From Methylobacter sp. (lineage in GTDB: Bacteria; Pseudomonadota; Gammaproteobacteria; Methylococcales; Methylomonadaceae), in NCBI GenBank assembly GCA_030699385.1, contig JAUYMY010000007.1:1-64000 (forward strand): a stretch of 64,000 bases of DNA, written 5' to 3'. Positions 28,755-37,127 of the stretch are shown here, one piece after another. Positions within the stretch are counted from its first letter, which is position 1. Every line of letters starts with the position of its first letter. Below the pieces are notes generated by a model, which ran no database searches, had not been told where the DNA came from, and was given only the letters and a program-made list of their open reading frames with translations. The position numbers and the translations under genes are program-made.

Positions 28755-29618
28755 ATGTCTACAAGTGACGCTTATTACATTCCGCATAAAGCGACCTGGC
28801 CAGTGATTGGTACGGCCGGATTAGTAACAATGCTGGCTGGGTTTGCAAATTATCTAAATGGCTCATCAATTGGTCCGACACTGATGGTGTTGGGACTGAT
28901 TGTCTTTATAGTGATGCTGACTGGCTGGTTTACTTTACAGTCTGGAGAAAGCGAATCCGGCATGTACAGTAGCCAGGTCGGTATTTCTTATCGCATGGGC
29001 ATGATGTGGTTCATTTTTTCAGAAATTATGTTTTTTGCGGTTTTCTTCGGCACACTTTGGTACACCCGTAATTTATCGGTGCCTTGGTTGGGCGGAGAAG
29101 GTACAGGCGCTGCGACTAAAGAATTACTGTGGCCTACTTTTGAAGCGGTTTGGCCTACTAATGGCCCAGGTAAAGTTGGCGGTGAATTTGAATCAATGGG
29201 CGCATGGGGCTTGCCTTTTTTGAACACGTTGATTCTATTAACTAGTGGCGTATCTTGCACCTGGGCTCATCATGGTTTATTGGCTAAAAATCGTGATCAG
29301 CTGATTAAAGGTTTAGCGGTTACTGTTGGTTTAGGCTTGTTATTCGTGGCTTGCCAAGCGTTTGAATACCATGAAGCTTACACCGAAATGGGTCTAACGC
29401 TGGGTTCTGGCATTTATGGCTCGACCTTTTTCATGCTGACCGGCTTTCATGGTTTTCACGTTTGTGTGGGCGCTATTATTCTTGCTGTTGTCTTGTTTCG
29501 TAGCTGGAAAGGCCATTTCAAACCGGAAAATCATTTTGCCTTTGAAGCTGCGGCTTGGTACTGGCATTTTGTTGACGTAGTTTGGTTGGGCTTGTTTGTA
29601 TTTGTTTATGTAATTTAA
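28755..29618 (+). CDS. ctaE: Cytochrome c oxidase subunit III
   Basis: A 287-residue membrane subunit with seven helices. Conserved blocks include 'FIFSEIMFFAVFFGTLWYTR', 'GSTFFMLTGFHGFHV' and the C-terminal 'AAWYWHFVDVVWLGLFVFVY'. It ends the structural part of the oxidase operon and is followed at once by a strong terminator. Confidence 0.97.
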   Translation: MSTSDAYYIPHKATWPVIGTAGLVTMLAGFANYLNGSSIGPTLMVLGLIVFIVMLTGWFTLQSGESESGMYSSQVGISYRMGMMWFIFSEIMFFAVFFGTLWYTRNLSVPWLGGEGTGAATKELLWPTFEAVWPTNGPGKVGGEFESMGAWGLPFLNTLILLTSGVSCTWAHHGLLAKNRDQLIKGLAVTVGLGLLFVACQAFEYHEAYTEMGLTLGSGIYGSTFFMLTGFHGFHVCVGAIILAVVLFRSWKGHFKPENHFAFEAAAWYWHFVDVVWLGLFVFVYVI

Positions 29619-29634
29619 TATAAACAGCGATACC

Positions 29635-29671
29635 GAAAAAAGCGCTGTCTCACAGACAGCGCTTTTTTTTT
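29635..29671. terminator. Bidirectional terminator between ctaE and the DUF2909 gene
   Basis: Ten-base-pair stem AGCGCTGTCT / AGACAGCGCT with a three-base loop, flanked by an A run on the left and a T run on the right, so it can stop transcription from both convergent genes. Confidence 0.9.
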
Positions 29672-29714
29672 GTCGGAATGGTTGATTATTTTGTGGATAA
29701 TCGCAGTTTTTGCT

Positions 29715-29963
29715 TTACTTGACCGGAGCCGTTGCTGTTTGATGAATTTTGGCACCCAGTCCGTGCGGCGTGAACAGACCGGTGGCAAATGCGATAAAAA
29801 TAAAAATGAATAACACAATAGAAAGGGTAATGCGAAAAGTCAGGGCTTTGACTGTTTTTTCGGATTGTTCCGGCGTTTTATGTCCCACCAGATGAAATAG
29901 CGCGGAACCGAGGCTGATAATTATCAGGATAAAGGCGATAATAACGATGCTTTTTATAATCAT
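29715..29963 (-). CDS. Twin-transmembrane protein, DUF2909-like
   Basis: An 82-residue protein with two membrane helices (residues 3-27 and 48-67) and a C-terminal 'PHGLGAKIH'. The arrangement helix, HxxGHKTPEQSEKT loop, 'ALTFRITLSIVLFI', helix is that of DUF2909 proteins, which habitually sit between the cytochrome oxidase subunit III and SURF1 genes. Function unknown; a role in oxidase assembly is inferred from context. Confidence 0.8.
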   Translation of the reverse strand: MIIKSIVIIAFILIIISLGSALFHLVGHKTPEQSEKTVKALTFRITLSIVLFIFIFIAFATGLFTPHGLGAKIHQTATAPVK

Positions 29964-30043
29964 GAAGGTAGCGTGATGTTGATGAGGATTTTTGTATTCT
30001 CGGTTATTTAGCTGTTTGTGCCAATAGGATAAAGAAAAAAAGC

Positions 30044-30829
30044 ATGTTTCCCCGGATAAAGTTTAAATTCATCCCAACCTTAATTTATATCTGCCTATTG
30101 CCGGTGTTACTGGCTTTAGGCACTTGGCAGTTAGACCGTTCACAACAGAAACGGGCATTACTCGAATTGCAGCAGCAAGCGCTCGAAAGCGAAACGTTAC
30201 CGTTGGCGTCGGTTATGGAAAATAATGCAGAAACGTTGCGATACCGGCAAGTCGAGGTGGCTGGGCATTACGATGTGGCTCATCAGTTTTTGCTCGATAA
30301 TCAAATCAGCGAAGGGAAGGCCGGTTATTTTGTGTTGACGCCGTTTATTCTAAAGGGCGACAGCCAAGCGATATTAGTGAACCGGGGTTGGATTCCCGTG
30401 GCCCAAAATCGCTCAATTCTTCCTGATTTACAGATTAATCAAGCAGATGCAATGATTAGCGGTCGGATTAATAATTTTCCCAGCGTTGGTATAAAATTGG
30501 CCGGCGCCGAAATTCCAACAGCCGGTTGGCCTGCGCTAGTACAGGTGGTTGATAGCGAGGTATTGGCTAAAAAATTAGGTTATTCATTGTTTCAATTCCA
30601 ACTTGAACTGGCTAAAGAGCTTCCCGATGGCTTTAAACGGGACTGGCACGCATCAACCATCATGCAGCCAGAACAACACACAGCCTATGCATTTCAGTGG
30701 TTTGCATTGGCATTGACATTAACGATACTGTTTATTTGGTATAGCTTTCGCCGCGCCAGTTCCGGACTGGCTTGCGGCATACACACCATCCCTGGCGATA
30801 AAAACAACGATGCACAATCAAAAAAATAA
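30044..30829 (+). CDS. SURF1 family oxidase assembly protein
   Basis: A 261-residue SURF1 protein helping insert heme a into subunit I. Two membrane helices, one at residues 8-26 and one near 220-240, bracket a periplasmic domain with 'LGTWQLDRSQQKRALL' (the SURF1 start motif), 'AILVNRGWIPV' and 'QFQLELAKE'. The C-terminus overlaps the next gene by 20 bases. Confidence 0.94.
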   Translation: MFPRIKFKFIPTLIYICLLPVLLALGTWQLDRSQQKRALLELQQQALESETLPLASVMENNAETLRYRQVEVAGHYDVAHQFLLDNQISEGKAGYFVLTPFILKGDSQAILVNRGWIPVAQNRSILPDLQINQADAMISGRINNFPSVGIKLAGAEIPTAGWPALVQVVDSEVLAKKLGYSLFQFQLELAKELPDGFKRDWHASTIMQPEQHTAYAFQWFALALTLTILFIWYSFRRASSGLACGIHTIPGDKNNDAQSKK

Positions 30830-31406
30830 AAATCATCTATTAATTATGCTCATTTTTGGCATGTCGGTTATTCCCTTTTTGATTGCCTGGGGACTAAAAG
30901 AGCATCCCCAGCTGTTAAACGGGCAAACTAATCATGGTCAGTTAATAACGCCGCCCTTGACAACCGAACGCAGTAATTTAAGCGGATTTGATTCGTTTTC
31001 GGCGGAAAATATGTCAGAACTTTCCGGGCACTGGCTGCTGGTCAATGTCATTCCCAATGCAGACTGCAATCAAGTCTGTGTTGACGCTCTGCATAAAACC
31101 AAGCAGTTGCGGCTGATGTTAAATAAGGAATTGCCCCGTACCCGTCGCATCGTCATGGTTTTAACCGAGGTTGCACCGGAAACTGCGAGCACGTGGTGGA
31201 CAGATGACAAGACTCTCATCAGGGTTAAGCCGAATGATGCCGTTATCAAGAAAATTGCCAGCATCAGACAAGGCAATATTCCAGACGGCATGCTGCTGTT
31301 AATGGATCCGTTAGGCAATGTAATGATGCAATATGAGCCGGAATTTGATCCTTACGACGTGAAAAGTGATCTGATGCACCTGTTACGAATCTCACAAATT
31401 GGATAG
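30810..31406 (+). CDS. Cytochrome-oxidase-associated, SCO/thioredoxin-like membrane protein
   Basis: A 198-residue protein with one N-terminal membrane helix and a periplasmic domain: 'SGHWLLVNVIPNADC', then 'CNQVCVDALHKTKQLR'. The two Cys in CxxxC position resemble a SCO-like copper or thiol site. Such proteins regularly lie between SURF1 and heme A synthase genes. Role in CuA assembly is inferred. The stop overlaps the possible GTG start of the next ORF (TAGTG). Confidence 0.78.
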   Translation: MHNQKNKNHLLIMLIFGMSVIPFLIAWGLKEHPQLLNGQTNHGQLITPPLTTERSNLSGFDSFSAENMSELSGHWLLVNVIPNADCNQVCVDALHKTKQLRLMLNKELPRTRRIVMVLTEVAPETASTWWTDDKTLIRVKPNDAVIKKIASIRQGNIPDGMLLLMDPLGNVMMQYEPEFDPYDVKSDLMHLLRISQIG

Positions 31407-31417
31407 TGGAAAATAAA

Positions 31418-33379
31418 ATGTTTAGAAAAATAACTCTCTTTGGCGTTGTTTTAGCCTTAATCGTTATCATCGCAGGTTCATACGTTCGCTTATCGGGTGC
31501 AGGATTCGGTTGCCCGGATTGGCCGGGCTGTTACGGGCAAGCCATCCCTTCCGATTCTGCCGACTTTACCGAGCAGGCCGCTAAGGCATTTCCTGAGCAG
31601 ATTCCAGATATTGCAAAAGCCTGGAAAGAAATGGGGCATCGCTATTTGGCTGCAACTTTGGGCCTGACTATTCTGTTATTGGCGTTGCTGTCATGGCGTC
31701 AACAACAAAATCGCTTGGCAGTCATTTCGGCGGCATTGACCTTGCTGGTTTTGGTTGTTTTGCAAGCCGCTTTAGGCATGTGGGCGGTAAAATTGCAAGT
31801 GATGCCGATTGTGGTCACGGGTCATTTATTACTTGGCATGACGACTTTTTGGTTGCTATTTTGGCTAGCTCTGCGGACAAGTCTGGCGCATTCGCCATCG
31901 CTTTCGCGTTGGAACGGCTTAACGGTGTTTGTCCGTTTTGCTATGGCAGTCCTGTTTTTAGAGATTGTGTTAGGTGGCTGGGTCAGTGCCAATTATGCCG
32001 CTTTAGCCTGTAGCGGTTTTCCGCAATGCAATGGCGTGTGGTGGCCGAAAGCCGATTATCAAGCGGCGCTGAATTTATTGAGCGGATTAAGCACCGGTTA
32101 TACCGGCGTCATCGCATTCGATGCGCAAGTTGCTGCAAATTGGCTGCATCGGGTCGGCGCTTTGGTCAGTTTTATCGTACTGACTGGCTTAATGCTAGCG
32201 GCCACCTCAGGGACTCAGCCGAAAGCGGTACGAAAAGCCGGGTTATGGTTGAGCGCGCTGTTGTTGCTACAAATCGGTTCGGCTATTATCGGCGTCAAGC
32301 TTGGCGCGCCATTATGGGCGGCAGTCGCTCATAATGCCTTTGCTGCGCTGTTAATGTTACCGCTGATTGCGATTAGTTTTTACAGTCGTCAGGCTTATGT
32401 TGAAACTTTACCGGCTGAGACGGAAGTTGTTTCGATACCGCCTGAAGTTGTTGAGCCTGAGTCGGTTTATGCGCGCCTTAAATCACAGTTAAAGCGCACC
32501 CGTTCGGGTCTTAGTGGGGTGCTGGCGCAAATTCCTATCGGTCAAAAAGAAATCGACGAGGATTTGTTGGAAGCGATTGAAGCCCAGTTATTAATGGCTG
32601 ACATAGGCGTTGATGCAACCGCGCAAATTATCAAACGTCTAACTGAAAGCGTTGAGCGGCATCAGCTTAATGATGGCGAGGCCTTAACGGCGGCATTAAA
32701 ACAAGAACTGCTGAGTATGCTGTTGCCTTGTAACCAGAATTTGCATATCCCCAAACAGGACAAACCTTTTGTAATTTTGGTTGTCGGTGTGAACGGGGCC
32801 GGTAAAACCACTACTATCGGCAAGCTGGCCAAGCGTTTGCAGACGCAAGGCCATAGCGTCATGCTGGCGGCTGGCGATACTTTTAGGGCGGCTGCGGTCG
32901 AGCAATTGCAAACTTGGGGCGAGCGCAACAACATCCATGTGGTGGCTCAGCATACCGGCGCAGATTCGGCATCGGTCATTTATGACGGCGTGCAGTCGGC
33001 GCAAGCGAAAGGCATTGATGTGCTGATTGCCGATACCGCAGGACGTTTGCAGACCAAGTCGAACCTGATGGATGAGTTGAAAAAAGTGAAACGGATTATG
33101 GGCAAACTGGATGAAACAGCGCCCCATGAAGTGCTATTAGTCTTGGATGCGGGTACCGGGCAAAATGCTTTGTCGCAGGCTAAGCTGTTTAATGAAACCG
33201 TTGCCTTGACCGGTTTGGTGTTGACCAAGCTTGATGGGACGGCAAAAGGCGGGGTGATTTTTGCGCTGGCCAAACAGTTCGGCATTCCTATTCGTTTTAT
33301 CGGCATAGGCGAAGGCATTGATGATTTGCAGGATTTTGATGCAGAAGCTTTCGTTAATGCTCTGTTTGTTAAAGATTAA
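31418..33379 (+). CDS. ctaA-ftsY: Fusion of heme A synthase (CtaA/Cox15) and SRP receptor FtsY
   Basis: One uninterrupted frame. Residues 1 to about 330 are a complete CtaA with eight helices: 'YVRLSGAGFGCPDWPGCYG' and the four heme-ligand His in 'GHRYLAATLG', 'VVTGHLLLGM', 'NWLHRVGAL' and 'AVAHNAFAALL'. A proline- and glutamate-rich linker follows, then a complete FtsY NG domain: 'ARLKSQLKRTRSGL', P-loop 'GVNGAGKTTTIGKLAK', 'AGDTFRAAAVEQL', 'DTAGRL', 'TKLDGTAKGG'. Both halves keep their key residues. ftsE follows, as it normally follows ftsY; ctaB, which usually follows ctaA, is absent. I chose the ATG at 31418 (653 residues) after GGAAAA; the track's GTG at 31406 adds four residues. Misassembly is possible. 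Confidence 0.9.
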   Translation: MFRKITLFGVVLALIVIIAGSYVRLSGAGFGCPDWPGCYGQAIPSDSADFTEQAAKAFPEQIPDIAKAWKEMGHRYLAATLGLTILLLALLSWRQQQNRLAVISAALTLLVLVVLQAALGMWAVKLQVMPIVVTGHLLLGMTTFWLLFWLALRTSLAHSPSLSRWNGLTVFVRFAMAVLFLEIVLGGWVSANYAALACSGFPQCNGVWWPKADYQAALNLLSGLSTGYTGVIAFDAQVAANWLHRVGALVSFIVLTGLMLAATSGTQPKAVRKAGLWLSALLLLQIGSAIIGVKLGAPLWAAVAHNAFAALLMLPLIAISFYSRQAYVETLPAETEVVSIPPEVVEPESVYARLKSQLKRTRSGLSGVLAQIPIGQKEIDEDLLEAIEAQLLMADIGVDATAQIIKRLTESVERHQLNDGEALTAALKQELLSMLLPCNQNLHIPKQDKPFVILVVGVNGAGKTTTIGKLAKRLQTQGHSVMLAAGDTFRAAAVEQLQTWGERNNIHVVAQHTGADSASVIYDGVQSAQAKGIDVLIADTAGRLQTKSNLMDELKKVKRIMGKLDETAPHEVLLVLDAGTGQNALSQAKLFNETVALTGLVLTKLDGTAKGGVIFALAKQFGIPIRFIGIGEGIDDLQDFDAEAFVNALFVKD

Positions 33380-33387
33380 AATAAGCT

Positions 33388-34044
33388 ATGTTACAGTTCG
33401 ATCATGTCAGTATGAGATACCCCGCAGCAGGCGATGTGTTGCGTAATGTCAGTTTTCATTTAGAACGTGGCGAAATGGCGTTTCTGACCGGACATTCAGG
33501 CGCCGGAAAAAGCACGTTATTTAAATTAATTGCGGTCATTGAGCGCTGTAGTCGGGGGCAGGTTTTATTGGATGGAGAAAATCTTAACCAAGTCAAGGAT
33601 AGACGGATTCCTTTCATACGCAGAAAAGTCGGCCTGATTTTTCAGGATTACAAGTTATTACAAGACCGCACTGTTTTTGATAACGTAGCCTTGCCCTTAG
33701 TCATAGCGGGCTATGGTCATCACGAAGTGGCGCGAAGAGTGCGGGCGGCATTGGATAAAGTCGGCCTAAAAAATAAAGAAAAAAAGTACCCCGCCGTGTT
33801 GTCTGGTGGTGAACAACAGCGAGTCGGCATCGCCAGAGCCGTGGTTAACAAGCCGCCGTTAATTGTAGCCGATGAACCTACCGGTAATCTTGATCCTGAG
33901 CTTTCAGCTGAAATTATGCATTTGTTTGAGCAGTTTCAACAAGTTGGAGTCACCGTGTTGATTGCTTCGCATGATATTTCATTGATTACGCAAATGAACC
34001 ATCGGATTTTAAAACTGGATCATGGGCAACTGGTTGCGAGTTAA
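33388..34044 (+). CDS. ftsE: Cell division ATP-binding protein FtsE
   Basis: ABC ATPase partner of FtsX that activates septal peptidoglycan hydrolases. Walker A 'GHSGAGKST' at residues 35-43, Q-loop '[17 protein letters not shown]', signature '[14 protein letters not shown]' and Walker B '[13 protein letters not shown]'. 218 residues. It starts nine bases after ftsY and its stop abuts the ftsX ATG. Confidence 0.97.
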   Translation: MLQFDHVSMRYPAAGDVLRNVSFHLERGEMAFLTGHSGAGKSTLFKLIAVIERCSRGQVLLDGENLNQVKDRRIPFIRRKVGLIFQDYKLLQDRTVFDNVALPLVIAGYGHHEVARRVRAALDKVGLKNKEKKYPAVLSGGEQQRVGIARAVVNKPPLIVADEPTGNLDPELSAEIMHLFEQFQQVGVTVLIASHDISLITQMNHRILKLDHGQLVAS

Positions 34045-35040
34045 ATGATGAAACGCGTTAATAGAAAGGAAAATAAGCAGGAGCGTTGGCAAACTAAACG
34101 AGCTGGCGGCGATTTTGTCGATAAACTTTATGCTTATCGCAATCTTCATGCACATGCTTTGTTTTCAAGTCTAGGACGTCTGGTTGCATCACGATTTTCT
34201 TCGGCAATGACCATTGTCGTTTTGGCCATTGCCATTTCACTCTCCAGCGGATTTTATATTCTAGTGGCTAACCTTCAGCAGTTGGCAGGCAATCTGGAAG
34301 CGAGTAACCAAATTTCATTGTTTCTTAAAGATGAGGTTTCAGAGGCAAGGGCGAATAAGTTTGCCGATTCTATCAGGAAAAACCCTGATATTCAGGATGT
34401 TAAACTGATTACCAAGGAGCAGGCGCTGGCAGAATTTCAAGCGTACAGCGGCTTTTCCGAAGCGGTCAAGGCATTGAAAAAAAACCCGTTACCCGCCGTG
34501 ATTCAAGTGTTGCCGAAAAACGCATTTGAAAATGAGCAAGCATTAGAGGTTTTACTGGATGATTTTAAGCGCACCGCAGAAGTTGATTTTGCCCAAATGG
34601 ATATGCAATGGGTTAAGCGCTTACAGTCCATTATGGAATTGGCGCGGCGCGGCGTTACTTTATTAAGCCTGTTGCTGGGTATTGGCGTGTTATTTATTAC
34701 CGCGAATACCATACGCTTGGAATTGCATAACCGCCGAGATGAAGTGGTTATCGCTAAATTAGTCGGTGCGACGAATGGCTTTATTTGCCGGCCATTTTTA
34801 TACAGCGGTTTTTGGATTGGTTTTTTCTCTGGTGTGATGGCGTGGTTTATTGTCACAATCATCATGTTGTTTTTGAAACAATCTGTCGAAAATCTGTCCA
34901 GACTTTATGATGACAGCTTTCATTTGCTGTTTTTGGGATTTGCCGAAACGTTGTCATTATTGTTTATTTCCTCTGTGCTGGGAATTTTGGGGTCGTGGAT
35001 AGTGCTCCATTTCCAGTTGCGACAATTAAAACCCGAGTAG
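34045..35040 (+). CDS. ftsX: Cell division protein FtsX
   Basis: Membrane partner of FtsE, 331 residues. Cytoplasmic N-terminus, first helix about 50-75 ('AMTIVVLAIAISLSSGFYIL'), periplasmic domain, then three helices including 'GVTLLSLLLGIGVLFITANT' and a C-terminal helix. 'RDEVVIAKLVGATNGFICRPFLYSG' is the FtsX signature. The start directly follows the ftsE stop. Confidence 0.95.
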   Translation: MMKRVNRKENKQERWQTKRAGGDFVDKLYAYRNLHAHALFSSLGRLVASRFSSAMTIVVLAIAISLSSGFYILVANLQQLAGNLEASNQISLFLKDEVSEARANKFADSIRKNPDIQDVKLITKEQALAEFQAYSGFSEAVKALKKNPLPAVIQVLPKNAFENEQALEVLLDDFKRTAEVDFAQMDMQWVKRLQSIMELARRGVTLLSLLLGIGVLFITANTIRLELHNRRDEVVIAKLVGATNGFICRPFLYSGFWIGFFSGVMAWFIVTIIMLFLKQSVENLSRLYDDSFHLLFLGFAETLSLLFISSVLGILGSWIVLHFQLRQLKPE

Positions 35041-35048
35041 AAAAACTA

Positions 35049-35075
35049 TTAGCACTCTTGTTTGTAGAGTGCTAG
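35049..35075 (+). promoter_or_regulatory. CIRCE-type operator (HrcA site) upstream of rpoH
   Basis: TTAGCACTC, nine bases, GAGTGCTAG. The CIRCE consensus is TTAGCACTC-N9-GAGTGCTAA, so only the last base differs and the spacing is exact. It lies 35 bases before the rpoH ATG. This predicts repression of the heat-shock sigma factor by HrcA; whether an hrcA gene exists elsewhere in the genome cannot be seen here. Confidence 0.85.
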
Positions 35076-35109
35076 AATCCGAAAAAAACTTCAACAAGGG
35101 GAATCTTCA

Positions 35110-35967
35110 ATGAGTAATGCCTTAGCTTTACCTGTTAATTTATCGGTCGGAACATTTGATGCTTATTTAAATGTCGTCAGGCAAATGCCTAAGTTGACAA
35201 TAGAACAGGAACGCGAATTAGCCTTAAAGTTCAGAGATAGCGGCGATTTAGAAGCGGCCCGCGAATTGGTGATGACTAATTTACGTTTTGTTATTCACGT
35301 TGCCAGAGGCTACAGTGGCTATGGATTGTCCATGCCGGACATTATTCAGGAAGGTAATATTGGCCTGATGAAAGCCGTTAAGCGTTTTGACCCCGATGTT
35401 GGGGTACGTTTGGTTTCTTTCGCGGTACACTGGATTAAGGCCGAAATTCACGAGTATGTGATTAAAAATTGGGGCATCGTCAAAGTTGCCACCACCAAGG
35501 CGCAACGTAAATTGTTTTTTAATTTGCGTAAATCAAAACAGGGCTTAGGCTGGTTATCTAATGACGAGGCTGAAGCGATTGCCAAAGATCTGGATGTCGA
35601 TGTCAGTGCTGTTTATGAAATGGAAAAACGCTTGGGCAGCCGGGATTTATCGTTTGATATGCCGGTTGATGAAGTTGCCGAAGAAACCTACACCGCGCCG
35701 GCCAGCTATCTTCATCAGCATGGCACCGATCCTGCGGTACTGCTGGAAAATTCAGATTGGGTCGGTCATGAGCAGGATTTATTGGCGGACGCCATGGCTG
35801 AGTTAGACGAACGTAGCCTGGATATTCTGTCAAGCCGCTGGTTAGCGGATGAAAAAGCGACATTGCATGAACTTGCTGAACGTTATAGCGTGTCTGCTGA
35901 AAGAATCAGGCAATTGGAGCAAAATGCGATGAAAAAGTTGCGGGCGGCGGTTGAACTGGCCGCTTGA
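35110..35967 (+). CDS. rpoH: RNA polymerase sigma factor RpoH (sigma-32)
   Basis: Heat-shock sigma factor, 285 residues. Region 2 'NLRFVIHVARGYSGYGL' and 'DIIQEGNIGLMKAVKRFDPDVGVRL', RpoH box 'QRKLFFNLRKSK' and region 4 'ILSSRWL...LHELAERYSVSAERIRQLE' are all present. A ribosome site AAGGGGAA precedes the ATG. It ends the ftsY-ftsE-ftsX-rpoH block; a CIRCE-like operator upstream suggests it has its own promoter. Confidence 0.97.
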   Translation: MSNALALPVNLSVGTFDAYLNVVRQMPKLTIEQERELALKFRDSGDLEAARELVMTNLRFVIHVARGYSGYGLSMPDIIQEGNIGLMKAVKRFDPDVGVRLVSFAVHWIKAEIHEYVIKNWGIVKVATTKAQRKLFFNLRKSKQGLGWLSNDEAEAIAKDLDVDVSAVYEMEKRLGSRDLSFDMPVDEVAEETYTAPASYLHQHGTDPAVLLENSDWVGHEQDLLADAMAELDERSLDILSSRWLADEKATLHELAERYSVSAERIRQLEQNAMKKLRAAVELAA

Positions 35968-36016
35968 CCTTTCGACTACTGTTCAGGGTAGGCTTTGATT
36001 TAAGGTCAGGCCTAAA

Positions 36017-36055
36017 AACAAAAGGCTTAACAATTTAATCGTTAAGCCTTTTTTA
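36017..36055. terminator. Bidirectional terminator between rpoH and the TIGR02647-like gene
   Basis: Stem AAGGCTTAAC / GTTAAGCCTT with a nine-base loop, preceded by A residues and followed by six T, fitting both convergent genes. Confidence 0.88.
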
Positions 36056-36076
36056 TTGCCTTACCGTTTACTCATT

Positions 36077-36313
36077 TTAATCTGCACTGAGTATATCTAA
36101 AACAGCCTGCGCCTGTTTTGCGGTTTCAATACCTAGATTAGTCAGATAGCCGCCGTCATCTTGTGAGATCAGGCCCTTTTCGAACAAACGATGGGTCGCG
36201 GCAATGGTTTCTGGTGTGGCCGTTTTATGTACTTTGATGCCTTCTTGTGTGGTTGCCAGGTTGTAGCGAGCCAGAATATTCAGTTCATCTACAATATTTT
36301 GGGTGTAGGGCAT
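36077..36313 (-). CDS. Conserved hypothetical protein, TIGR02647 family
   Basis: A 78-residue protein that matches my memory of TIGR02647 proteins throughout: 'DELNILARYNLATTQEGIKVH' then 'IAATHRLFEKGLISQDDGGYLT'. The pattern suggests a small winged-helix-like fold. Function unknown; found widely in marine and methanotrophic gammaproteobacteria. Convergent with rpoH. Confidence 0.85.
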   Translation of the reverse strand: MPYTQNIVDELNILARYNLATTQEGIKVHKTATPETIAATHRLFEKGLISQDDGGYLTNLGIETAKQAQAVLDILSAD

Positions 36314-36361
36314 AGTAAATCCTCATAATTCATTAGTTTTAAAGCGATAGCATAATGCTAT

Positions 36362-37072
36362 TTACGTCGAAGCAGTACTTTTTTTATGCGATTTTCTTCG
36401 TGCAACAATGACACCATCACGGATTGGGTTGATAAAGGCGTCAAATTCGGGGGCATTAAAAATGAGTTGATTGTGTTCAATAATGGCCTCTGTCCAGCCG
36501 GGGAAAATATCAGTGGGATTTTCTACCGCCACCCGGCCGCGCCAAAGTACATTATCGGCAATATACAGCCCGCCTGGGCGAATCCTATCTTTAGCTAGCT
36601 GCCATATTGCTGGATAATCGCCCTTGTCGACATCGTTATAGCAGATGTCGAACAATCCCTCAGTCTGGGCAAAAACATCTTGAGCCATGCCGGCGCGAAA
36701 ATCGATTCTATCCCATAAACCGGCGGCACCGAGGTAATGTTCGGCCTTTTGCTGATTGAGAAAATCGGCATCGGTGCAAATCACTTGCCCTTTAGCGCCT
36801 ACCGCTTTGGCAAACCAATAAGCCGAATAACCATAACCACTGCCAAATTCAAATACCCGTTCGGCATTAATCATTTTGGCTTGGACTTCAAGAAAAGTCC
36901 CCGCTAAGCGGCCAATAATAGGAAAATTGTTTTTTTGTGCCAGCTCTTCCATTTCAGTCAATACCGGATGGTCAGTCTGATGCAGCAAACCGCGCAGGTA
37001 ATGTTCTATTGCCGGATTGACCGGAATCAATACGCCGGGGTTTAAAACAGTCGGGGATTTTATATCGGCCAT
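36362..37072 (-). CDS. SAM-dependent O-methyltransferase (caffeoyl-CoA type fold)
   Basis: Class I methyltransferase of the O-methyltransferase family 3 type. SAM motif 'VFEFGSGYGYSAYWFAKA', acidic 'ICTDAD' and metal/substrate region 'FDICYNDVDKGDYPAIW'. The substrate is unknown. I chose Met 26 of the track ORF (MADIKSP...), which has GAGAAA upstream; the longer form would overlap the diguanylate cyclase stop. Probably co-transcribed with that gene. Confidence 0.85.
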   Translation of the reverse strand: MADIKSPTVLNPGVLIPVNPAIEHYLRGLLHQTDHPVLTEMEELAQKNNFPIIGRLAGTFLEVQAKMINAERVFEFGSGYGYSAYWFAKAVGAKGQVICTDADFLNQQKAEHYLGAAGLWDRIDFRAGMAQDVFAQTEGLFDICYNDVDKGDYPAIWQLAKDRIRPGGLYIADNVLWRGRVAVENPTDIFPGWTEAIIEHNQLIFNAPEFDAFINPIRDGVIVARRKSHKKSTAST

Positions 37073-37127
37073 TAGCAGTTTCTCATCAATGATGGTTGTG
37101 GTGAAGCGGACGGGAGTATGCAATAAG

